Shown piece after piece: positions 52,275 to 59,659 of a stretch of 64,000 nucleotides of DNA. Under the pieces are notes generated by a model. The model was not told the origin of the DNA. It saw only the letters and a list, made by a program, of their open reading frames with translations, and ran no database searches. Made by a program: the position numbers and the translations under genes. How positions within the stretch are numbered: position 1 is the stretch's first letter; the number at the start of each line of letters is the position of its first letter. Source of the stretch: Streptomyces sp. NBC_00259 (lineage in GTDB: Bacteria; Actinomycetota; Actinomycetes; Streptomycetales; Streptomycetaceae); assembly GCF_036181745.1 (NCBI RefSeq), contig NZ_CP108080.1, forward strand, positions 5,211,501-5,275,500, in the 5' to 3' direction.

Positions 52275-53306
52275 ATGAGCGAACCCAGCGAGTGGCTCAT
52301 CTACCGAGGGGCCGGCGAACCTCACGAGGGCATCGAGCAGCTGCCGCCACCGCCGCCCTGGCGGGACTTCGCGAGCCGGCACGAGGCCGCCGCGGACGGC
52401 GGGGACCCGGACGGGTCGGCCGACCGCAGGCTGGGGGGCCACCGGCACATGGCCGAACTGCACCGGCCGGGCGCCGAAGAGCTCGAAATGATCAACGCCG
52501 CGCTCTATCTGCGCCGTCCGCTGCTCGTCACCGGCAGCCCCGGGGCGGGAAAGAGCACCCTGGCCCACTCCGTCGCCCATGAGCTGGGCCTCGGCCGGGT
52601 GCTGCGCTGGCCCATCGTCAGCCGCTCCACCCTCCAGGACGGGCTGTACCACTACGACGCGATCGCCCGGCTGCAGGACGTCCAGATCGCCGCGCACCGC
52701 GCCGCCGCCGGCCCGGGCGACGCGGGCCCGGCCGACGACATCGGCAGCTACATCCGGCTCGGGCCGCTGGGCACCGCGCTGCTGCCCGCCGAGCGGCCGC
52801 GTGTCCTGCTCATCGACGAGCTGGACAAGAGCGACATCGACCTGCCGAACGACCTCCTGAACGTGCTGGAGGAGGGCGAGTTCGGCATTCCCGAGCTGGA
52901 GCGGATCGCCGACCGGCTGCCGGACGGCCGGGCGAAGGTCCTCACCGACGACGGCACGAAGGCGACCGTGACCGGCGGCCGGGTGCAGTGCACGGCCTTT
53001 CCCTTCGTGGTCCTCACCAGCAACGGCGAACGCGACTTCCCCGCCCCTCTGATGCGCCGCTGCATCCATCTGGAGCTGGGCCGCCCCGACCACCAGCGGC
53101 TCGCCACCTTCGTACGCGCCCACCTCGGCGAAGAGGCGGCACGCTCGGGGGAGGACCTCATCGCCCACTTCCTGGAGCGCTCCCGCAGCGAACTCCTCGC
53201 CACCGATCAGCTGTTGAACGCGATCTACCTCACCGACGCCGCCGCCCCGGCCGGCCGCGACCGGCTCGCCGACCTGCTCATCCAGCGACTCGACCGGCCG
53301 AGGTGA
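52275..53306 (+). CDS. MoxR-type AAA+ ATPase of the conflict system
   Basis: This 343-aa AAA+ protein has Walker A GSPGAGKST at 87-95, Walker B LLIDELDKSD, and sensor 1 VLTSNGERDFPAPLMRRC. It is of the MoxR group, which works with vWA proteins to remodel or activate targets. The N-terminal 60 residues are unlike standard MoxR. It lies 109 bases after the VMAP protease and 7 bases before the vWA-like gene, so the ternary VMAP-MoxR-vWA arrangement is intact. Confidence 0.87.
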   Translation: MSEPSEWLIYRGAGEPHEGIEQLPPPPPWRDFASRHEAAADGGDPDGSADRRLGGHRHMAELHRPGAEELEMINAALYLRRPLLVTGSPGAGKSTLAHSVAHELGLGRVLRWPIVSRSTLQDGLYHYDAIARLQDVQIAAHRAAAGPGDAGPADDIGSYIRLGPLGTALLPAERPRVLLIDELDKSDIDLPNDLLNVLEEGEFGIPELERIADRLPDGRAKVLTDDGTKATVTGGRVQCTAFPFVVLTSNGERDFPAPLMRRCIHLELGRPDHQRLATFVRAHLGEEAARSGEDLIAHFLERSRSELLATDQLLNAIYLTDAAAPAGRDRLADLLIQRLDRPR

Positions 53307-53313
53307 CGCCCTG

Positions 53314-56300
53314 ATGCCCGATGCCGGCGCCCGCCACGGTCCCGACGGCCCGCCCCGCACCGAGCCCGCCGCCGGGCCGGTGCCGCACGACGGCGGGTTA
53401 CTGCCCGCCTTCGTCGCGCGGCTTCGTGCCGCCGGGCTCGATCCCGACGCCGAGCAACTCTGCGACGTCCTCTGGCTGGCACGGTGGACGGGGAGGCCTG
53501 ATCAGGAGCCGGCACCCGGGGCGCGGGGCGAAGGCGTGCGCCAGGGCCCGGGGGGCACCACGTCCGTGGGGGCCGGCGTCCGGCGGGGCCCCGTGCCCGT
53601 CCCGGAGCCGCCTGAGGACGACGACCCCGCGCCCCGGCGGGCACCCGTCGGCGGTGAGCGCCGGGTCGCCCTCTATCCCGTACCGCGCCACGACGACGCC
53701 CCACCGCGCCACGACGACACCCCGTACCCGGAACGCGGGACGGGGCCGGCCGCGCTCACCGTCGGCGTACCGGCTGCTCCCGCCCTGCCCGCGCCGCTCG
53801 AACTGCAGCGCGCGCTGCGCCCGTTGCAGCGCTACCGGCCCGCCGCGCCGCCGATGCGCACGGTCCTGGACGAGAGGGCGACCGCCGAGCGGAGCGCCCG
53901 CGCCGGCGGGCTGATCATCCCGGTGTTCAAGGGAGTGTCACGGGCGGACGCGCTGCTGCAGTTCGTCATGGACGCCTCGTCCTCGATGCGCGTGTGGGAC
54001 CGGCTCTTCGGCGAACTCCAGCAGATATTCGGTCAGTTGGGCGCCTTCCGGGACGTCCAGGTGCGCTATCTGCACCAGGCCCCGGACGGCTCGCCCGCCA
54101 TCAGCCGCAGCCTCGACCCCGCCGCCGCCCCGCTGCACTCCGCCGACCGGCTCAGCGACCCCACCGGCCGCCGTGTCACCGTCCTGCTCAGCGACTGCGC
54201 CGGGCCCCTGTGGCACAGCGGACGCGCCCACCGGCTGCTGCACCAGCTGGCCCGGCAGGCCCCCGCCGCCGTCGTCCAGCCGCTGCCGCAGCGCATGTGG
54301 AACCGCACCAGGATGCCCGTCACCTACGGAGTGCTGTCGCGGGGTGAAGGCATCGCGGGCGCGGCCGCGCTGACGGTCACCGACGCGTCCGCCACCCTGC
54401 CGCGGCACGGCCACGGCGAGCTGCCGGTACCCGTGCTGCCGCCGGGCTCCGGGGCGCTCGGCGCCTGGGCCAGGCTGCTGTCCGGCGTGGGCGGGGGAGC
54501 GGGCCGGGTCTCCGGGGCCGTCGGCTGGGTGCGCCCCGACCATCCCGCCGCGGCCGGCGCCCGCGCCCGGCGCAGGCCCTCCTCGCTCCAACTGGTCAGC
54601 GGCTTCCGGTCGGCGGCCTCGCCCGCCGCCGGACAGCTGGCGGTCTATCTGGCCGCCGCCCCGCTGTATCTGCCGGTGATGCAGCTGGTGCAGCGGACGA
54701 TGCTGCCCGACTCGGGGCCCTCCGAACTCGCGGAGGTGCTGCTGAGCGGGCTGGTGTCGCGGGCCAAGGGCGACGGCAGGGACGACGGACAGTGGTACGA
54801 GTTCGCGCCGGGCGTCCAGGAGGCGCTGCTCGGACCGCTGGGGCGGGACGAGGCCCTCCTCGTGCTCAAGCACTGCTCGGAGTACATCGAGCAGCGCTTC
54901 GGCAAGGGCGGGCCGAACTTCCCCGCCCTCGCGCTCGCCCAGTTGGACGAGGGCAGGCACGGCCCGTACGCGCCCGTCGGCGCGGACGACGACCCCGAGA
55001 CCCACGGCGAGAACGGCGACAACGGCGAGAAGCGCGTCCCGCACCCCTTCGCCGAGGTCGCGGCGCGCGTCCTGGAGCGGTTCATGCCGCTCCCGGAGCG
55101 ATTCGCGCCCTACGGGCCCGCCGACCGGCCCGACCCCGGCCGGCCGGTGCACGCGGCGGTGGAGCGCGCCCGCGCCCTGGTGCGGCAGTTCGAGGCCGAC
55201 AGCATGGTCCAGTACCTGATGGACGCCGTACAGCTGCTGCGCGGCGCAACCGAGCGGGAGCAGCGGCCGGGCTCCGACCCGGGACTGTGGGCGGAGTTCG
55301 CGCGCTGTCTGCTGCGGCTGTGGGAGGTCCAGGGCGGCAGCGACCTGCTGAGGGAGGCCGAGCGGGCGGCGGAACGTGCCGCGGCCCATCCCGGCGCCGT
55401 ACGGGAGCGGGCGGTCCTGGCCAAGGTGCTGCACGCCGCCGCCGAGGACCGCCGGCGCCGCGGCGACCGGCGCGGCGCGCTGGAACTCCTGCGCCGCGCC
55501 GACCGCGAGTACACGGCGGCCTGTGCCGCGCCCGGCCTCGACTCGGCCGAGGCCCTGCGGCTCACGCTGGAACGGGTGCGCGCGCTGGAGGCCCAGTGGC
55601 GTCTCGGCGGGGACAGCGCCCTGCTGCAGGGAGCGGTCGGCATGCTGGAGGCCTTCGCCGACGTGTGGCCCGACCAGGAGAACCGGCCCGTCGCCCTGCC
55701 ACTGGCGCACGGCAGGACGCTGCTGCGGCTCTCCGGCGCGAGCACCGACGCCGAGCAGGCCCGGGTGTACGCGGGACAGGCGGCGCGTTCGCTGCGCAAG
55801 GCGTTCGCCTCGGACGGCGGCGCCCGGACCCTGGGCAGCCGGCAACGGATCCTGCTGGACCTCGTCGACGCCCTGCTGCGGTCCGGCGGGGGAGAGGGGA
55901 CCGCCGATCACGTGGACGAGGCCGGGACGCTGATCGAGCAGGCCCTGGAGACGGTCGGTGATCCCCGGCTGCGTGCCTCCCTGCTGACGAGGGCGGGCCG
56001 GGTGAGCGTCCACCGCTACGAGCAGTCGGGCGATCCGGCCCGGCTGGAGAAGGCGGCCGAGTCCTTCGCGGCGGCCTCGCGCGGTGTCCCGCGCGACTCA
56101 CGGGCCCATGCGGACCTGCTCGCCGAGTGGGGCGGCGCCCTGCTGCGCCGCGCCGAACTGCCCGACGGACGGGCCCACATCGGCTCGGCGGTCCGGGTGC
56201 TGCGGGACTGCCGCACGGAGACCGCGGCGGGCAGCGCACGGCAGGCGGAGCGGCTGCTGATGCTGGGCCGGGCACTGATGCTGCGGCACCGGGCCACCGA

Positions 56301-56715
56301 GGACCGGGTGGATCTGCGGGAGGCCGAGTACCTCTTCGGGCTCGCCGCGCAGGAGGCGGCCGATCCGCTGATCGCGGCCGGCTGCTCGCTGGAGCTCGGC
56401 CGGGCCCATCTGGCCGCCTACGAGAGCCTGGGCAGGCCCGCCCGGCTCGACGAGGCGGCCGAGGCGTTCCGCGACGCCGCGGAGTCCGCCAGGACGGCCG
56501 AAGCGGAGCTGGACAATCCACAACAGCGCGAAGAGGCCGTGGTGTTGCGTGCTAGGGCCAACCACTGGCGGGGTAGGACGTATGAGGAGGCGGGCCGGCC
56601 CAGGGCCGCGCGAGAGGCGTACCGGGCCGCCGCCCAGGACTGGCGCAGGCTGACGGACGGCGGCGGAGCGGAGGGCGAAGCCACCACGGAGCGGCTTGCG
56701 GAACTGGAACGGTGA
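53314..56715 (+). CDS. SAV_2336-type vWA-like protein with C-terminal repeat domain
   Basis: This 1133-aa protein has an N-terminal Pro/Arg-rich linker (1-190) and a vWA-like domain with the MIDAS sequence DASSS at 220-224 and VLLSDCAGPLW. A long helical C-terminal region (about 620-1130) of TPR-like repeats follows (ALVRQFEADSMVQYLMDAVQ, LREAERAAERAAAHPG, DEAAEAFRDAAESART). It matches SAV_2336 N-terminal-domain proteins. It should be the vWA partner of the MoxR ATPase and a scaffold. The ATG is 8 bases after the MoxR stop. Confidence 0.83.
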   Translation: MPDAGARHGPDGPPRTEPAAGPVPHDGGLLPAFVARLRAAGLDPDAEQLCDVLWLARWTGRPDQEPAPGARGEGVRQGPGGTTSVGAGVRRGPVPVPEPPEDDDPAPRRAPVGGERRVALYPVPRHDDAPPRHDDTPYPERGTGPAALTVGVPAAPALPAPLELQRALRPLQRYRPAAPPMRTVLDERATAERSARAGGLIIPVFKGVSRADALLQFVMDASSSMRVWDRLFGELQQIFGQLGAFRDVQVRYLHQAPDGSPAISRSLDPAAAPLHSADRLSDPTGRRVTVLLSDCAGPLWHSGRAHRLLHQLARQAPAAVVQPLPQRMWNRTRMPVTYGVLSRGEGIAGAAALTVTDASATLPRHGHGELPVPVLPPGSGALGAWARLLSGVGGGAGRVSGAVGWVRPDHPAAAGARARRRPSSLQLVSGFRSAASPAAGQLAVYLAAAPLYLPVMQLVQRTMLPDSGPSELAEVLLSGLVSRAKGDGRDDGQWYEFAPGVQEALLGPLGRDEALLVLKHCSEYIEQRFGKGGPNFPALALAQLDEGRHGPYAPVGADDDPETHGENGDNGEKRVPHPFAEVAARVLERFMPLPERFAPYGPADRPDPGRPVHAAVERARALVRQFEADSMVQYLMDAVQLLRGATEREQRPGSDPGLWAEFARCLLRLWEVQGGSDLLREAERAAERAAAHPGAVRERAVLAKVLHAAAEDRRRRGDRRGALELLRRADREYTAACAAPGLDSAEALRLTLERVRALEAQWRLGGDSALLQGAVGMLEAFADVWPDQENRPVALPLAHGRTLLRLSGASTDAEQARVYAGQAARSLRKAFASDGGARTLGSRQRILLDLVDALLRSGGGEGTADHVDEAGTLIEQALETVGDPRLRASLLTRAGRVSVHRYEQSGDPARLEKAAESFAAASRGVPRDSRAHADLLAEWGGALLRRAELPDGRAHIGSAVRVLRDCRTETAAGSARQAERLLMLGRALMLRHRATEDRVDLREAEYLFGLAAQEAADPLIAAGCSLELGRAHLAAYESLGRPARLDEAAEAFRDAAESARTAEAELDNPQQREEAVVLRARANHWRGRTYEEAGRPRAAREAYRAAAQDWRRLTDGGGAEGEATTERLAELER

Positions 56716-56742
56716 GTGCCGTGACGGGAACGGGGAGGCGTG

Positions 56743-56958
56743 ATGAGCGAGTCGGTACGTATGGAAGCGGCGGAAGCGGCGGAAGAGGCGCTGGGGCAGG
56801 CCGGCGGGCAGGGCGGTGAACTGCCCGATCTGCTGGGTCTCGACCTCGCGGAGCTGAGGACGCTGGAGCACCCGGTGCTCTCCGAGGTGGTCGCGGACCT
56901 GCGGGGCCGGGCCGAGCAGCCGCGGGAGTTGCTGTGGGGCTTCACCAACGCGTTCTGA
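56743..56958 (+). CDS. fxsA: FxSxx-COOH-type RiPP precursor peptide (FxsA), variant terminus
   Basis: This 71-aa peptide has an acidic, helical leader (AEAAEEALGQAGG, LLGLDLAELRTLEHPVLSEVVADLRGR) and the C-terminus LLWGFTNAF. FxsA peptides typically end F-x-S-x-x; here Asn replaces Ser. F-x-N still fits the aromatic-x-residue motif that rSAM triceptide synthases crosslink. GGGGAGG lies 4 bases before the ATG. The maturase gene follows after 148 bp. The short ORF, the conserved leader pattern and the neighbours make a precursor assignment firm. Confidence 0.85.
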   Translation: MSESVRMEAAEAAEEALGQAGGQGGELPDLLGLDLAELRTLEHPVLSEVVADLRGRAEQPRELLWGFTNAF

Positions 56959-57106
56959 TCGGACGGCCGTACGGTTTCGGCCCGGCACTCCGGTGAACAG
57001 GACAACGTTGCCCGGCGCGGGTTTGCCCGGCGGACCCGACAGGGATACTCGCCTCGGACCGGCATCGGGGGCCGTACCCCGGTCCGAACAGCATGGGGGT
57101 GCCGGA

Positions 57107-58273
57107 GTGTCTCGTCGCGCGACGCCCCGGGTGCCCTTCGGGCAGTTCATCGTCAAGGTTCACGGCCGCTGCAATCTGGCCTGCCGGTACTGCTATCTGT
57201 ACGCGGGCCCGGACCGCACCTGGCGGGACCGGCCCGCGGCTGCCTCGCCCGCGGTCCTCGACCGCACCGCCGCCCGGATCGCCGAGCATGCCGCGACGCA
57301 CGGCCTGCGGGAGATCTCCCTCGTGCTGCACGGCGGTGAGCCGCTGCTCGCCGGGGCGCGACGACTGGGTGTCTTCGCCACGCTCGTACGCGACCGGGTG
57401 CCCGCGGGCTGCGTCGTCCACGCGACCGTGCAGACCAACGCGACGCTGCTCACCGACGCCCGTGTCACCACCCTCGCCCGCCACGGCATCCGCGTCGGCC
57501 TCAGCCTCGACGGCGGCCTCCCCTCCCACAACACCCTGCGCACCGACCACGCGGGGCGGCCGTCCTGGCCCTCGGCCGTGCGCGGGGCGCGACTGCTCGC
57601 GGAACGCCATCCCGAGGTCTACGCGGGCATCCTCACGGTCGTGGACGTGCGCACGGACCCGGTCGAGCTGTACGAGTCGCTGCTCACGCTCGGGCCCCCG
57701 GCGCTGGACCTGCTGCTGCCGCACGGCAACTGGACCAGCCCGCCCCCGGGGCTGGCGGCCGAGCCCTCGACGGACCCGCGCGCCACCCCCTACGGGGACT
57801 GGCTGGTCGCCGTCTTCGACCGGTGGTGGGGCGCCGGGCGGCGGGAGACCCGGGTGAGGCTCTTCGAGGAGTGCCTCGCGCTGCTGCTGGGGCTGCCCGG
57901 GGCCACGGAGTCGCTCGGCCTCGACCCCGTCAACGCCGTCGTCGTCGAGACGGACGGTGCCCTCGAGCAGGTCGACTCCCTCAAGTCCGCCTACGACACC
58001 GCCGCCGCCACCGGACTCGACGTCTTCCGGCACACGTTCGACGACGCCCTCGACCACCCGGGCATCGCCGCCCGGCAGGCGGGCGCGGACGCGCTCGCCG
58101 CCGAATGCCGCGCCTGCCCCCTGCTCACGGTCTGCGGCGGCGGCCACTACGCCCACCGCTACCGGGCGGGAAGCGGCTTCACCAACCGCTCCGTCTACTG
58201 CGCCGACCTGGAACGGCTGATCCGCCATGTGGCCGGCCGACTGGCCGGCACCACCGCGGGAGCCCTCCGGTGA
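57107..58273 (+). CDS. fxsB: FxsB radical SAM/SPASM cyclophane-forming peptide maturase
   Basis: This 388-aa radical SAM enzyme has CNLACRYCYLY with Cys22, Cys26 and Cys29 for the SAM-binding 4Fe-4S cluster. A C-terminal SPASM domain (CRACPLLTVCGGGHYAHRY ... YCADLERL) provides auxiliary clusters. FxsB-family enzymes join an aromatic ring carbon to a beta-carbon two residues on, giving a cyclophane in the FxsA tail. GTG 57107 has GGGGG 8 bases upstream; the frame extends to 56993 without support. It overlaps the HExxH gene by GTGA. Confidence 0.9.
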   Translation: MSRRATPRVPFGQFIVKVHGRCNLACRYCYLYAGPDRTWRDRPAAASPAVLDRTAARIAEHAATHGLREISLVLHGGEPLLAGARRLGVFATLVRDRVPAGCVVHATVQTNATLLTDARVTTLARHGIRVGLSLDGGLPSHNTLRTDHAGRPSWPSAVRGARLLAERHPEVYAGILTVVDVRTDPVELYESLLTLGPPALDLLLPHGNWTSPPPGLAAEPSTDPRATPYGDWLVAVFDRWWGAGRRETRVRLFEECLALLLGLPGATESLGLDPVNAVVVETDGALEQVDSLKSAYDTAAATGLDVFRHTFDDALDHPGIAARQAGADALAAECRACPLLTVCGGGHYAHRYRAGSGFTNRSVYCADLERLIRHVAGRLAGTTAGALR

Positions 58274-59604
58274 GCCCCGCCGTCCCGGAACGCGCCCTGC
58301 GGGAACTCGGCCGCACGGAAGGCGGCCCCGAGACCCTCGGCCTGCTGGTCCGCGACCAGCACACACGACGGCTCGTCATGCTGCGGGCGCTTCTCGACGC
58401 CGCGCAGGCGGCCCCGGCAGCCGTCTGCCCGCCGGACCTGCTGCACCGGATGCACGACGACTGGGCCCTGCTGGAGGCCGCGGAACGCGCGGACAGGGCG
58501 GCCGTACGGACCCTGTTGCTCCACCCGCTCACCGGGCCCTGGGCCCAGCGCTGCCTGTACGGACTCACCGCACCGGAGCCGTCGCCCCAACTACGGGACG
58601 ACCTCGCGCACTTCGGCGCACTGGCCGCGGCGGGGGCGATCCGCGCGGGCCTGTCCTTCAGCGCACGCCTCACCCCCGCCGGCGGCGAACTGGCGCTCCC
58701 CACCCTGGGCTCGCTGCGCACGGACTCGACAGGGCCCGTCGATATCGCCTTCACCGAAGACGAACTGACGTCACGTCAGCAGGATCCTCGCTGGCAGCCC
58801 GTGTACTGCCTGCCCGCCGTCCTGCCGGGCTCCGGGCCCGTACCCCTGGACGACCTCCACCCGTACCGCGCCGTCGGAGGGGGCCCGCAGCGGCACGGGC
58901 TGAGCGCCGCGGCCGTGCTCGACGACAGCGAGCGCAAGGCCTGGTCGGAGTCCTGGTCCGGAATGGAGCCCCTCCTGCGGATCGGCGGCGAGCACCGCGT
59001 CGCCGAGGCGACGGCCCTGCTGCGCTGTCTGGTGCCGCTCGCCCCGCCGCCCGGCTCCGGGCCCACCGGTGAGAGCGCCTCGCACTGCAGCGGCACCCGC
59101 CGCGAGGCCTTCGGCGCCGTCCTCAGCAGCCGGCCGTCCACCCCCGCCCACTTCGCGGCGACGCTGGTCCATGAGCTCCAGCACACCAAACTGGCCGCAC
59201 TGGGCGCGCTCGCCCCGCTGCACCACGAGGACGCCACCCCACGGCACTTCGCCCCCTGGCGGTCCGACCCGCGGCCCTTCGACGGCCTGCTGCAGGGCGC
59301 GTACTCGCACATCGCGCTGGCCGACTACTGGCAGCGGTTCGCACTCGGCGCGGAGAACACCGCGCACCGCGACCTCGCCTGGGCCGAGCACGCCCGCTGC
59401 CGTGAGCAGGTCGGCGCGGTGCTGCCCGTGCTGGCCGGCTCCGGGGAACTCACCCGGGAGGGCCGGACCGTGGTCAACGAGATGATCGCGCTCTACCACC
59501 ATCTGGCTGATCGGCCGCCCCCTTCGGGGCACTTGGCGAGGGCGGCGGCATATGTCGACACCGCGCGCGTGATCTGGTGCCAGCGAAACGGAACGCAGCG
59601 CTGA
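58270..59604 (+). CDS. HExxH-motif peptide beta-hydroxylase (aKG-HExxH type)
   Basis: This 444-aa protein carries VHELQHTKLAAL with metal-binding His301-Glu-x-x-His305. The family is annotated as alpha-ketoglutarate-dependent HExxH peptide beta-hydroxylases found with radical SAM RiPP maturases. Residues 1-130 are helical (RALRELGRTEGGPETLGLL). It is expected to act on the FxsA core before or after crosslinking. GTG start overlaps the fxsB stop, so the two enzymes are made together. Confidence 0.82.
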   Translation: MSPAVPERALRELGRTEGGPETLGLLVRDQHTRRLVMLRALLDAAQAAPAAVCPPDLLHRMHDDWALLEAAERADRAAVRTLLLHPLTGPWAQRCLYGLTAPEPSPQLRDDLAHFGALAAAGAIRAGLSFSARLTPAGGELALPTLGSLRTDSTGPVDIAFTEDELTSRQQDPRWQPVYCLPAVLPGSGPVPLDDLHPYRAVGGGPQRHGLSAAAVLDDSERKAWSESWSGMEPLLRIGGEHRVAEATALLRCLVPLAPPPGSGPTGESASHCSGTRREAFGAVLSSRPSTPAHFAATLVHELQHTKLAALGALAPLHHEDATPRHFAPWRSDPRPFDGLLQGAYSHIALADYWQRFALGAENTAHRDLAWAEHARCREQVGAVLPVLAGSGELTREGRTVVNEMIALYHHLADRPPPSGHLARAAAYVDTARVIWCQRNGTQR

Positions 59605-59659
59605 GACCACGTTCCGTTGTATGTTCGTATGGATTGTCGTGGAGCAGGGAGACGGTTGA

